Of a stretch of DNA of 64,000 nt, positions 22,440 to 33,964 are shown piece by piece. Under the pieces are notes generated by a model. The model was not told the DNA's origin. It saw nothing but the letters and a program-made list of their open reading frames with translations, and made no database searches. The stretch is taken from contig JARWIR010000015.1 of the NCBI GenBank assembly GCA_029959085.1, positions 6,013,017 to 6,077,016 on the forward strand. The letters are read 5' to 3'. Within the stretch, counting starts at the first letter, position 1. The number at the start of each line of letters is the position of its first letter. The position numbers and the translations under genes are program-made. This DNA comes from Nemophila menziesii. Its lineage: Eukaryota; Streptophyta; Magnoliopsida; Boraginales; Hydrophyllaceae.

Positions 22440-23573
22440 TTAGCCTATCCCCGTTGGGGACGAATCAAGGCCTAACAAACGAGTTAAAGTAGTAGGGAAT
22501 GGGCTTGCACAAAAGTCGTGAGACTCACCAAAAGGTAAATTCTTGCAAGCCCAATCCGCTATCATATTTCCATCTCTCCTAACATAGGAGAAGGATGGAT
22601 TACAAAATTCGGAAACATAGTAGATACTCTTAATTACATTTTGAATACATGGAGAAGTAAAAGCAAAATTGCTAACTAGTGGTCCTATAACTAAAAGACT
22701 ATCGCTTTCCACAATACAATGATAGTTTTTAAGCTCCTTAGCCCATAAACACGCCTTGAGAACACCCAAACTTTCAGCTTCTAGGACACTATCAGCATTA
22801 ATTCTCCAAGCTTCACATTTTCGTACTCGTCCTTTAAAATCCCTGGCAACACATGAAATTGTAGACTTGTTTTTAGTATAGGAAGCATCACAGTTAATTT
22901 TAATAGAATTAATAGAAGGTGGAATCCATATACTAACTTGTTTTTTTGGTTCTGAGATTACACTTTTATCCAAGATTGGATATTTTTTACCCTTCAGTTT
23001 ATAGGTCACATCATTAGGGGTTTTTTGTATGATATTTTTTCCCACATTGTTTATATCTTTCAAGTTTGCTATCAAGTCCCTCCCTAAGGTGGAACTATCA
23101 TTTTTGCCCAAAGTTGCAAGATATTCAGCCCAACATATCTCTGCTTTGCTCACAGTACTTAGAGGGTCAATCTGTGTATAATTAAATATATGCGCATTCC
23201 TATCCTTCCATATGTACCACGCAAGTATACATATTTTCTCAAAAGAGTAATCTTCTTTTACTTTTAAGTTACCACTCTCATTGATAAAATCAGCCATCCA
23301 AACATCCAATTTCTTGGATTGGTTGCTAATTCTTAATGAAAGTGGGGATGCCAACCACGTGGCACGCGCCCAATCATAGTCAAAGAGCATATGTTCCACA
23401 TTTTCTATTTCTTTATAACATATTTGACAAACTTTGGAATCTTTACACTTTCTCAAGTAAAGGTTTTCCGAAGTAGGGAGAATATTTTTTATAGCCTTCC
23501 AAATAAAGTTTTTAACCTTAGGAGGAACTTTCATATTCCAAATTTTTTTTCCATACAATTGGATTAGTAACAC
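22440..23573 (-). CDS. LINE A ORF2 C-terminal part: zinc-binding domain and RNase H
   Basis: 377 codons. The N-terminal part carries the reverse-transcriptase-associated zinc-binding motif: W-N-M-K-V-P-P-K-V-K-N-F-I-W, then CQIC and a following H with the CX spacing of that domain at about residues 48-70. An RNase H domain of the plant LINE type follows at about residues 225-360. Its acidic residues sit in INCDAS, EAESLG, ESDSLLV and MIADWACK. RNase H would remove RNA from the RNA/DNA hybrid during target-primed reverse transcription. The frame is shifted relative to the upstream one at an 8-T run (23543-23550). The first ATG is an artefact of that shift. Confidence 0.88.
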   Translation of the reverse strand: MLLIQLYGKKIWNMKVPPKVKNFIWKAIKNILPTSENLYLRKCKDSKVCQICYKEIENVEHMLFDYDWARATWLASPLSLRISNQSKKLDVWMADFINESGNLKVKEDYSFEKICILAWYIWKDRNAHIFNYTQIDPLSTVSKAEICWAEYLATLGKNDSSTLGRDLIANLKDINNVGKNIIQKTPNDVTYKLKGKKYPILDKSVISEPKKQVSIWIPPSINSIKINCDASYTKNKSTISCVARDFKGRVRKCEAWRINADSVLEAESLGVLKACLWAKELKNYHCIVESDSLLVIGPLVSNFAFTSPCIQNVIKSIYYVSEFCNPSFSYVRRDGNMIADWACKNLPFGESHDFCASPFPTTLTRLLGLDSSPTGIG

Positions 23574-24330
23574 GAGAAGAGGAAGGCTTAGCTTTTCTCT
23601 TTTTATTCTCTAGTTCAGTTTTCAAGTTTTTCATATGTTGGTAACCTCTTTTAACCGTATATAAACCATCAGGACTAAGGGTCCATTGAATAACATCTGG
23701 CATATGGATAAGAGGGATAAAGGTCTTTAGGATTTTTTCATATTCATTTTTATGGAAATTGTTTTTAAGTTTCTCTATATTCCATCTTCTTTCACCTGAA
23801 ATGAATAGTTCAGAGACTTTTTCCAATTTTATATCAGTAGGTTTAATAATTTCATCATTACTATTTGGAATCCAGTGGTCTATTTGGGGGTTTATATTTT
23901 GCCCATTTCTAATTTTCCATTTCAAGTGATTTTTAATAGCATCTCTACCTGTAATAAGACTTTTCCAGCCCCAAGAGGCTTTATTACCTAAGTTTGCATG
24001 TAAAAAAGTGTTGTTAGGAAAATATTTTCCTTGTAAGATTTTATATAGTAAGGAATCTCTATTGTTAAGTAAATTCCAAGCTTGCTTCGCAAGTAAAGCT
24101 TCATTCATAATATTAATATCTCGGAAACCCAAACCACCAGTGTATTTACTATGGGTTACATTTGACCAATTGGTCCAATGTATGCCTTTTTTGTCTTTTG
24201 AACCCCACCAAAACTTAGATATTTTCATAGAGATAGTATCACATATTTTTTTTTGGAAGTAAGAAAGAAGACATGAAATAGTTTGGAATACTTTGGAGTA
24301 CAGATTTAATAAGAATTTCCTTTCCAGCAT
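23518..24330 (-). CDS. LINE A ORF2 middle part: post-RT region
   Basis: 270 codons between the RT core and the zinc-binding domain. Conserved plant LINE landmarks are present in order: a FWWGSKDKKGIHW block, [21 protein letters not shown], then LLYKILQGKYFPN and GWKSLI. It overlaps the RT frame at 24239-24330, where a 9-T run (24246-24254) marks the frame change, and ends where the 8-T run shifts the frame again. The ATG is internal to the ancestral protein. The + strand frame at 24008-24262 is a shadow. Confidence 0.88.
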   Translation of the reverse strand: MLERKFLLNLYSKVFQTISCLLSYFQKKICDTISMKISKFWWGSKDKKGIHWTNWSNVTHSKYTGGLGFRDINIMNEALLAKQAWNLLNNRDSLLYKILQGKYFPNNTFLHANLGNKASWGWKSLITGRDAIKNHLKWKIRNGQNINPQIDHWIPNSNDEIIKPTDIKLEKVSELFISGERRWNIEKLKNNFHKNEYEKILKTFIPLIHMPDVIQWTLSPDGLYTVKRGYQHMKNLKTELENKKRKAKPSSSRVTNPIVWKKNLEYESSS

Positions 24331-25867
24331 CTGAAAGGAAAAGGTTTTTCCAGTTGATAGTCTTTTTTATAGCCTTCTCAACTAAACAATTTAATTCCTT
24401 TACTTTAGACCTACCCCATTCTGTAGGTAAACCTAGATAAGGGCCAAGATTTTTTGTTACTTTCATATTAATTTTTGAGGCAAATATATGTTGAATAAAA
24501 TGTGGGGTATTGGTACTAAACTTAACCCCACATTTATTCAGATTTAAGGTAAGGCCAGTAGCATAGCCAAATTTATTAATAACATCATTAAATCCCTCTG
24601 CATCTTTATTATTTGCTTTCAAGAAGAAAACACTATCATCAGCAAAAAGTAAGTGTGTCAAAGATGGGCCATTTCTAGATATTTGGATTCCATCTAGAAG
24701 ATTATTATCCAATTTATTTTTAATAAGGTCATTTAAAGTTTGAGTGACTAGGCAGAAAATGAGTGGGGATAGGGGGTCCCCTTGTCTAAGACCCCTTTGG
24801 GGTTTATTTAGTTTGTTAGGTTGCCCATTTATAAGGATGGAGTATGAAACTGTAGTGATACAGTTCATAATCCTCATATTCCACTTAGAGTCAAAACCAA
24901 GTTTATTCATAAGAAGTAGTAGAAAATCCCACTCTACAGATTCATAAGCTTTTTGTAAATCAGCTTTAATAATCATACTGTAATTTTTTGAAGTTCTTTT
25001 TTCTTTAATATAGGTACAGACCTCATGAGTTATATAAGTATTCTCTTGAATACTTCTGCCTGGAATGAAGGCAGTTTGATTATTATCCACAATAAAACTC
25101 ATTAGAGGTTGTAACCTATTAACTAGGATTCTCGCAATAATTTTATATATGAAATTTGAGACACTAATAGGTCTATAATGCTTTATAGTTCCAGGTTTCT
25201 CAACTTTTGGGATAAGTGAAATAAAGGTGTGGTTTAGCTCTTCAAGACTAGTGTTATTGTACCAAAAATTATTGATGATTTTAATAACATCTAATTTAAT
25301 AATATTCCAGTAATTCTTATAGATGAAACCAGGGTAGCCATCTGGTCCTGGAGCTTTGAAAGCTCCTAGTTCAGAGACTGCCAGCTCTATTTCTTTAATA
25401 AGAATAGGTTTGAGGAGATTTTCATTCATAGTTTTGGTGACCTTAGGTTGGATTAAAACTAATATAGAGTTAAAATCCCTAGGGCCCACTGTATTAAAGA
25501 TATTGTTGAAATAATTCATAATATTATGGTTAACCTCGGATTGGTTATTTAACCAGTTACCTTGATCATCCATAATAGAAGCTATTTTGTTATAATATCT
25601 CCTTTCTTTAGTAGCTGCATGGAAATAGGTAATATTCCTATCTCCTTTTGTCAACCAATTAATTCTAGACCTAGCAGCCCAAAAATTTTCTTCAATAGTC
25701 CAAAGTTTTTCAATTTCTTTAGTAATATAGTTATATTCATCTTTATCAGTATGTAGAGTATTATTACTATTAGTAATAATTCTCAGTCTATCAATATATT
25801 GGTCAATTTTCTTTCTAGTGTTTTTAAACTTTCTCTTGCTCCACACTGTAAGAATTCTCTTACACAT
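24239..25867 (-). CDS. LINE A ORF2: reverse transcriptase
   Basis: 542 codons with all main blocks of a non-LTR reverse transcriptase: WLTKGDRNITYFH linker, KAPGPDGYPG, HYRPISVSNFIYKIIARILVNRL, FIPGRSIQENT, DLQKAYESVEW, LRQGDPLSPLIF and the catalytic FADDSVFFLKA at about 24630-24662. The two aspartates of FADD are intact, so the catalytic core could be active in principle. The enzyme copies element RNA at a nicked target. The start ATG at 25867 lies inside the ancestral ORF2; the endonuclease frame precedes it. Frame is lost at a T-run at the 3' end. Confidence 0.93.
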   Translation of the reverse strand: MCKRILTVWSKRKFKNTRKKIDQYIDRLRIITNSNNTLHTDKDEYNYITKEIEKLWTIEENFWAARSRINWLTKGDRNITYFHAATKERRYYNKIASIMDDQGNWLNNQSEVNHNIMNYFNNIFNTVGPRDFNSILVLIQPKVTKTMNENLLKPILIKEIELAVSELGAFKAPGPDGYPGFIYKNYWNIIKLDVIKIINNFWYNNTSLEELNHTFISLIPKVEKPGTIKHYRPISVSNFIYKIIARILVNRLQPLMSFIVDNNQTAFIPGRSIQENTYITHEVCTYIKEKRTSKNYSMIIKADLQKAYESVEWDFLLLLMNKLGFDSKWNMRIMNCITTVSYSILINGQPNKLNKPQRGLRQGDPLSPLIFCLVTQTLNDLIKNKLDNNLLDGIQISRNGPSLTHLLFADDSVFFLKANNKDAEGFNDVINKFGYATGLTLNLNKCGVKFSTNTPHFIQHIFASKINMKVTKNLGPYLGLPTEWGRSKVKELNCLVEKAIKKTINWKNLFLSDAGKEILIKSVLQSIPNYFMSSFLLPKKNM

Positions 25868-26709
25868 ACTAAGTTTAGTAATTAAATTACCTTTGGTAAT
25901 AGTCTTAATATTGTTTCTAGACTTCCAAACATTTTCAATAATGTCAAGACAATCTTTTTCCTCAGTCCAAAAATTTTCAAAATAAAATCTTTTATATTTT
26001 TTATCACTTTCATCATCAAAGTAGAGTATAAGAGGACTATGGTCTGAGCCTATAGCAGGTAGGGCATTGACCTAAGCATTAGGGAATAGATCAGACCAAT
26101 TTTTGTTCATCAGGTTTCTATCAAGTAGCATTTTAATAAGATGGTCCTTATCTCTTCTATTGGACCAAGTATAAGCACATCCCTTGTTATTAAGTTGTAT
26201 AAGTTCAAGGTTTTTAATAAAGTTATTGAATTTCTTCATATTTTTTTAATAGCATAATTACCTCCAAATTTCTCACTATTGAATCTGATAAGGTTAAAAT
26301 CTCCAATGAGATTCCAAGGTAGGTTATTTTTCGGGTCACAGAGCTTAATTTTTCCTAAGCATTCATCTTTATTGGCATCTAAGGGCGCCCCATAAACAAA
26401 GGTGGAGATGAATTTAGTTCCATCAGTTTTAATAAATTCACAATTTATAAGATTTTCATTCTTACTAAGAATTTTAATAATGTCCTTACTTTTCGCAAAG
26501 ATAGCTAATCCCCCACTAAGGCCTTTAGGTTCAACCGTGGTGATAAGGGACATACGTAAGGGTTTTTCAAGTTTCTTAAGAACAGAGAATACATTTTTAG
26601 TTTCCGAAAGAAAAATTACCTCCGGGTGATATCTTGTAGAGATATCAAGAAGGGCCTGGACCGTCAGGGGTGTGCCAATCCCCTGAACGTTCCAGGAGAG
26701 ATGTATCAT
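25868..26709 (-). pseudogene. LINE A ORF2 N-terminal part: AP-type endonuclease
   Basis: The start ATG at 26707-26709 overlaps the ORF1 stop as ATGA. The first 157 codons are open and carry endonuclease motifs: SWNVQGIG, FLSETKN, a GGLAIF turn, and GDFNLI. The frame then breaks at a 7-T run (26241-26247). The second half continues in another frame with TWSN, LDR and the catalytic SDHSPLIL motif near 26028-26050. A single TAG at about 26070 lies where I would expect tryptophan. The enzyme would nick the target DNA. Damage is limited to one frame break and one stop. Confidence 0.87.
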
Positions 26710-27644
26710 TGAGAGGGGTGGGACTGATTCCGGTCAATCCCGCAAACCTCCCCTTCTTCAAGCACTTGTTCCAAATAGGTACCATCTGAGACATTGTTTG
26801 GACCATCATCAGCTGAATTAGCTTTGAGTTGAATCACTAGAGGAACGAGAACCTCTTCATCTTGTGCTTGTTGCTCCACAGCTTCTTGAACATTTATATC
26901 GTTCCCTAAGATTGGATCAGTCATTTTTTATCTGATTTTCCATAATTTTTCGCTCCTTCTCTTATTTTTACTAGCATTTTGCTCTAGTAGACGCTTGTTT
27001 ATATGTCTATCGAAGTTACTTGATTGACCCATAGCTTCATCATTTGTAAAAAGTTCCGAGGTAAAGAGGGTTTCATAGTTTTGTTGAATGGCTTTATTAT
27101 CATCAGATGTTGTTGTTATTATTGTGGGTTTAGTATTTGCTAGATTGTTTTTTGGTGATGTGTTGTGTGGTGATGCCGGAGAGTGGTTAAGGTTAGATGT
27201 TATCGGTTGGGTAGACGGAGGAGACGATGAGTTAGGGTTTTTTTGGATTGGGGAAGGAGAGATGAAATGATTCTGAAACGTGTTTGTGTTTGGGGTTTTG
27301 GTTAAGTTGAGAGTGATATCTGAAAGGTTTGGGCTAATGTTTGGACTTGTAGTATTGTGTGTTGGGCTATTAAAGATTTGGGCTGAGGCTTGGGCGAAGG
27401 AATTTTTAATCAAAGATGATGGGCCTCCTTGACTTGGACTGGGAAAAGACCCAAAAGCAATATCTTCAATGCGGGCTGGTGAGTTAATTAACTTAGTAAC
27501 TAAGGTTTGGGCTAGGCCCGATAACTCTTTTTCTTTTTCATTATAAACCAATTTTCCTTTTTTTGTTTCTTCACGCTTTCCTTCTTCCATCCTCATCGTA
27601 CTACTTTTGTCGTTTTCAGTACTATCATTTGTACTGGTATCCAT
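26706..27644 (-). pseudogene. LINE A ORF1-like protein with one in-frame stop
   Basis: A 238-codon frame (27644-26928) ends with TAA and the same frame resumes two codons later at ATG 26924 for 72 more codons, so this was probably one ORF of about 312 codons. It is rich in S, N, P and T with a basic patch (NKRRSEKLWK) before the stop and acidic residues near the end. I see no DUF4283 domain or zinc knuckle, which plant L1 ORF1 proteins usually have, so it may be 5'-truncated or an ORF1 tail. The final TGA overlaps the ORF2 ATG (ATGA). The identification rests mainly on position. Confidence 0.6.
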
Positions 27645-27660
27645 ACGCTCACCAAAAACA

Positions 27661-27789
27661 ATTGATATTGGCCTAAAGGAACTATTTTTATTTTTTTCCC
27701 AAACTTACTTTTTTTTTAGTCGAAAAAAACTTACTTAATATAAATAACCGTTATTATGAAATTTATCCAATTCCTGAAAATATAGATTC
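27661..27789. other. Junction between LINE A and LINE B
   Basis: T-rich, non-coding. It separates the 5' end of LINE A from the 3' end of LINE B, both on the minus strand. It may contain the 5' UTR of A and the A-tail of B. Confidence 0.4.
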
Positions 27790-30700
27790 TTCCTTAAACT
27801 AATACAGATAGTTTATTTGGGAGTGTGCTAACACACGTGTCATCATTTTGCCTGCTAGCTTATGTTTGGCGATTCAATCGGCTATGTTATTCCTATATCT
27901 ACTCGTCCATATAAAGATAGGTACACAAATTTCAAAAACTAAATAAATACTACGGATAATATTACAAATTGCGGGATTAAGAATTTGCAAATAATTCTCC
28001 AAAGGTTGCATAACTAGTAGGCTATCACTCGGTACAATCACTCATTTATCTCCCAAATATCAAACGAGTAGACAGGTTTTAGAAAAACCCAACGCTTCAG
28101 CTTCCAAAGAAGAGCCCACAGATACATCCCACGCCTTACAGTTAAGTAAGTTTCCTAAATGATCCCTGGACACACAAACAATATAAGCATTTTTGTTATT
28201 AAAGACCGCATCACAGTTAATTTTAACCATATCAATAGGACAAAGGATCTATTTCTTACTATCTTTCCTAACATCATTTTCATTATGCTCTTTTGTATTC
28301 AAATTATCACTTAATGGGACAAGGTTGGGACTTAATTTATCCTTCAGTATATTTGTTACATCCATAGGATAGTTTGTATTCTTGTAATAATTCCATTCTT
28401 TAGTAGCCTTCTCAATACTATGTAAAGGGTCAAACACTTATTTTGAACTTTTTATTGTTCTTATCCTTCCAAACTAGCCAAGCAAGTATGCATATTTATT
28501 CAAATATAAAACCTTCATCAGGGACATCTTTCTTAACTAGGTCCATTATACTTTCCATCCAAGTATCTGTATTAGTGGTATACTAGCTGCAAGTGTAAAG
28601 GCTTAATGGTGAAGAAAACCATACAACTTTGACTAAACTACATTCGAGAAGTAAGTGCTCAGTTTTTCAACTGCCTAATTGCAAAGATCACAAACAGGTG
28701 AATCAATCACTCTTCTTTTGAAAATATTTTTATTAGTAGGTAATCAATGTTTAACTACTCTCCATATAAAGTTTTTAATCTTGGGGACAACTTTAAGATT
28801 CCAAATAACCTTCTATATCTCAAAGTTAACAGTATGGGATGGTTTGGCCTTGATATCACTCTTCCCAAATTATTTCTTATTAGTATTTTCTTTAAGAAGA
28901 TGATAAGATTTTTTCACTGAGTATATACCCTCTTTAACTCTAGTCTAGATAGGTCTATCTTTTCCCTTGGGAGGAGAATAAAGGTGTAGAGATTGTAATT
29001 AGCTATCGGGGGGTTGTATCTCTTATTAAGTCTATATTCCGTCTTCTATCATTGGTAATCATGATATCATTAACTTTCCTAATCTCTTTTTTATTAGGCT
29101 TAATAATTTCATCACAATTTGTAATCTACCGATCACTATGGAGATTAATACTATAGTCATTTCCAATTTTCCATTTGATATCATTTCTCATTATATCTAC
29201 CTGCCAATAGGCTTCTCCAACCCCAAGAGAGTGATATCCCTAATTGAGCCTCAAGTAGAGAACATAAAGGGAAATATTTACCTTTCAATATTTTATATAA
29301 GAGTGAATCAGTTTTATTCAGTAAATTCCAAACTTGCTTACCAAGAAGGGCTAGATTCATAAGATGAAGGTCTCTATATCTTAACCTCCGAAGTCCAATT
29401 TCCCTAATGTATTTCTTATTTCCTCTACTACCCCACCAAAAGTTAGAAATTTGAGATAAAATCAAGTCACACACTTTTTGGGGATAAGATAAGAAGACAT
29501 AAAGTAGTTAAAAAGGCTTTATAACACAACTTTTATTAATATTTCTTTACCTGCCTCAGAGAGAAACAAGTTTTTCCACTTTTCCATTTTTTTCAAAGTT
29601 CTCTCAACTAATAAGTTAAGATCTCTAACTTTAGGTCTCCCCTATCCAGGAGGGAGATGAAAATAGTTACCCAAATTATTAGTGATTTGCATATTCAATC
29701 TCCCTGCCATTACACATTTATATGCCTAGGGGTATTAGGACTAAATTTGATGCCACATTTATTAAGGTTTAATTTCATACCAGTAGCATAACCATACTTG
29801 TTGATTACATAATTAAAACTTTCAATTTTAGTATAGTTAACCTTCATAAAAGTTATGCTATCATCAACAAAGAGTAAGTGTGTAATACTAGGGGCCATTT
29901 TTGAGATTTTTTATACCTATCATATTATCCACTTTATCTTTTATAAGTATAGACAATATTTGAGTAACCATACAAAAAAGGAAGGGTGAGAGAGGGTCCC
30001 TTTGCCTCAATCCTACTTGAGGCTTGTCTATTTTATAAGGTGTCCCATTTATTAGGACTTATAGGATACAAATGTAATACATCTCATAATTTTACTAGTA
30101 CAATTTTTACTAAATCCTATTTTATTCATCATTTCTTCAAGAAAATACCATTCTACAGTTTCATAAGCCTTTTGCATATCATATTTTATTGCCATATTAA
30201 AGGTTTTAGTGTTTCTATTTACTTTTTTTATAGTTAATAACTTCATGGGCAATCATTGTATTATCCTGTATATGCCTTTCAGGTATAAATGCTGATTGAT
30301 TTTTATCAATCAGTGCAACTTGATAACAAGAATTTTGGCTATAATTTTATAAACAAAATTGGAGCACCTAATTGGTCTATAATGTTTTGTACTAGTTAAT
30401 TAATAATCTTGGGTCTAAGAGATATATAAGTATGATTGATATTATCTATAGATCCTCCATTATACCAAAAATTATTTATCACTATTATTACATCCAATTC
30501 TATAACATTCTAATATTTCTTAAAGAAGAAATATGGATACCCATCAGGCCTCGGGGCCTTGTGAATACCCAATTCATATATAGCTTTAGTAATCTTATCC
30601 GTGTTTAAAGGTTTATTAAGTAAATCATCATATTTTGTTAACAGTAGGTACCATAAGGTTTATGATCTTGCTAAAGTCTCTTGTAACCACACTTTTAAGA

Positions 30701-32340
30701 ATATTATCAAAGTAAATATTTTATTTCCTTATTGATTTCATCAGTATTATCAATCTAGTTCCCATCATCTTTAGTATTTCTACTTATTTTATTATGTTTT
30801 CTTCTTTCCTTAGTAGAGGCATGGAAATGAAGTGTTCTTATCACCTCCCCTAAGCCAAGTAACTTTGGATTTTGAGGCCCAAAAATCTTCTTCATCTTTC
30901 CATACTACTTCTACTTTTTGGATAATGTCATTATGTTCATCCCAATTAATGGTATTGGGATCATTATAATTTTTCTCCAACTTATTCATATAGTGATCAA
31001 TCATTTTTCTATTATTTTTAAACTTTTTCTTACTCCAGGAATTAAGAAGAACACTACAGCTTTTACGCTTATGGTTAAATGCATCTCTTCTGAAGCCAAA
31101 CTTACATTTTTTTATCCTCCTAAACCTTTATAATAATTTCTAGACATTCAGCCTCCTCAGTCCATATATTCTCAAAATAAAATCTTCATCCTTTATTACT
31201 TTTATTATTTTTTATATGTAAAACTTGATGGAAGTGATCTGATCCCACAGCTGGCAACAAAGCTACCCAAGTTGTAGGATACAAGTCACTCCAATTATTA
31301 TTACAAAATCTCTATAAATTAGTGGTTTACCCATTTCCCTATTACTTCTCTTATTAGACTAAGAATATTTACAACCTTTATTAACAATTTATTCCAAGTT
31401 ATGGTTTTTAATAATTCTAATGAATTGAATCATAGATTTCTTAAAACCACAGTCTCCTCCTTTCTTATATGAGATAGTTCTTATATTATTTAAATCCCTA
31501 ATTAAGTTCTAGGGTTCATCATTTATAAACCAACATTTACAAAATATTTCTAGGCAATTATCCTTTATATTTTCATAGGGGGGCAGACCGTAAACAAATG
31601 TAGTATAGAACAATAGGTTTCCATCTTTTATAGAGAAATGCATATGATTTATAGATTTACTAATAACTATTATATCAATTCCTTCTTTCACAAATAAGGC
31701 AAGACCCCCGCTTCACCCTTAGGTATCTACAGTCTCAATTAACCTAACTTTAGTAACATTTTCAAGTTTCTTACCCGTAATTAAAGATTTTTTTGGTTCA
31801 GAAAGAAATAGTACCTGTATAGGTATTTAGAACAATTCCAGTTAGGGTCTAGACTGTCAAGATTGTGCCAATCCCTTGGCAATTCCAGGTTGTTTGTATC
31901 ATTGTTCTTCATAGGGTTGTTATAGGTCAACCTCTCAAACCTCTTGAGTAATTTACATATTGGTACTTGCATCTTCGCCTTCAATATAAACCTTACTTGC
32001 TTGTTTGATTGAGCTTCAAAATGCTCAAAGTGTTTTTTTGTCTTTTCACATTGACTTGGATTCCTTTAGCTTTTCTACTCGCAGATTTAACCGACTGTTT
32101 ACTCATAAGAAACTTCTCACAATTATCTGACTCTTTGTAGCTTTTGTTAACCATATTGCCATGTATCTTGCTTGAAGAGACATTATACTGGAATAGATTT
32201 GAAGAGAGAGAAAAGATATTACCACTGTATGTGTTTTTAGGAGTGCAAAAACCATCGGAGATGTATCTCTCAAGAGATGATTTACTATTTAGAGTCGAAC
32301 TAGGGTTCTTAGTTTTGGGTGAAGAGAGAGTTTGAGAGGG
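27790..32340 (-). pseudogene. LINE B, old and heavily decayed full-length LINE
   Basis: The same order as LINE A is readable in fragments: RNase H C-terminus with NNIADWIAKHKL (about 27850-27900), RNase H body (28000-28440), zinc-binding region (28600-28800), GGLGF-like region (29181-29474), RT catalytic FVDDSITF (29846-29870), AYETVEW block (30145-30170), GGDKNTSF linker (about 30820), endonuclease pieces (31240-31860) and ORF1-type sequence to about 32340. Many stops and frameshifts show it is far older than A. The small frames within are remnants, not separate genes. Confidence 0.8.
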
Positions 32341-33964
32341 AGAAAAATTAGGGTTAGAGAGTAAAGAGTTTGTTTTAAATGAAACTGGTGTTTTGTTAAT
32401 CTTAGGGTTAATACTCTAGTTGGAATTAATTTGGGTTGAGTGAATAATCACATTAGGACTTTTAATATTTCATCATTCACCAGCAATTATTCGAGTAACT
32501 TTATCCTATTTTATCTCCTGAACATGAATATTGTACTTTTAGTTGCTAGTTTAATTTCCTTAATAAGAACTAAACCTTAATAGCTTGAGAACAACAATAG
32601 TGTATGAACCCTTGAATTACTTTACTAATTTTATTGAAATTAGGATATTACCTTCAAATTGAATTTTGAATTTTATTGCTCTGTATTATTTATTCTCCAT
32701 ATCTTTGTAAGCCCTTAATATAGTAAATATAGGGCTTCACCTTTAGTTATTAGGACTGTCACCCTGGTGGGGGTTCGGTTATTTAAAATGATACATAGTC
32801 GTCTAGTGTGCGGTAGTGATCCTGGCGGGCTTGCCTTACTTGATAGTCAATAGGGTTAAAGATTTATCCACTATTCATTGCATATGGTACACTTAACCAA
32901 GTCCCTTAGTAGTGTTGAAGTAGACTCCTAAGCCACCCTAATGGGAGTTAGGAGGAATTTAAAATCCTGGCTATTGCATGTGTCCACAATTCATCCTTAA
33001 TCAATAAAATGTAAGATCAAGACTAGTGAGAATTCTTTGCAAGTTCTCGAGATATTATTATATACTCTATTTCCTTTGTTTATTTACGTCTATTTAGTTT
33101 GATCTTTATTTACTTAATTAATTATCGTATTTGCATTCTAGTTTTATAAAACAAAAACCAAATAAATATTTATTTATTTGTCGTGTAATATAACAACTCA
33201 TTCTAATACACTTTCTAAGAACACTACTTAAAGATTAACTTTTGTAGTCCATGTGGAGACGATACTCTACTTACTTATCTTTATTACTTGTCAATAATCT
33301 GTACACTTACGGTTCGTCCCGTTCTCTCTAGCTATGTAATTACATTCATTATTTTATCACACCTTGGGAGACGACACTGAGGCTTAATTAGCTCAGATTA
33401 TGGACAGAGTCGGAGAAATGGGGGTGAAATTAAGGAAATAGAAGATCATATGGTAACAATGGAAGAAAAAAATCATACTACAACTGCAATACTTAAAGAA
33501 CTCGACAAATGATATTTGATGTTGACTAAAGAGGATAAACTATTAAAGAAGATAATAGAGGATTTAGAGAATATTGATTTTGATAAGATGAAGAAAGAGT
33601 TGCAATTGATGTGGGAATAAACATAGAGAAATAACTTGAAACACATGGAAGTTGTACACAAGGATTAACTAGATAGAGGGTAGAAAGCGATTAATGATAA
33701 AAATTTGGAAAATAAAAAGAGAATAAGAAACTAACCAAATGATCCAAGTTCAATGGTACTACTCATGAAGAATCATAGAAGGAACACATCGAATAAGTTA
33801 AATAAGGAGGTTGAGAATGTACAACTAGCAAAGGACTCTGACTCAGACTTTCATCATAAATTGGCATAACAGTGTGAGTAACATAAGGAAAAAATAGTTG
33901 ATAAGAAAAAATGAAAAAAAAATAAGAAATGGGGAGATTAAACAAGCAAATGAGGTGTATAAAA
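32341..33964. other. Non-coding; probable relic of a gypsy-type LTR edge
   Basis: At about 33230-33365 the sequence has the layout I know from the 3' edge of plant gypsy LTRs: GTAGTCCATGTGGAGACGATAC, tracts ending in ATTTTATCACACC, then TTGGGAGACGACACTGAGG where a primer site would be. The supposed primer site matches TGGCGCC poorly, so this is a decayed relic at best. No gene in the rest. Confidence 0.35.

Larger units (their letters stand above)
22389..27660 (-). mobile_element. LINE A, near full-length L1-type retrotransposon
   Basis: On the minus strand: ORF1-like region (27644-26706), endonuclease (26709-25868), reverse transcriptase (25867-24239), zinc-binding region and RNase H (24330-22440), then a short 3' UTR ending in an A-run (T-run at 22389-22400 on +). 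ORF2 is about 4.3 kb, the usual plant L1 size. The damage is light: frame breaks at A-runs (26241-26247, 24246-24254, 23543-23550), one TAG in the endonuclease and one TAA in ORF1. No clear target duplication was found, so the exact 5' end is uncertain. Lengths of the ORF1 part are short compared with usual plant L1 ORF1, and no nucleic-acid-binding domain is recognisable. Confidence 0.9.
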
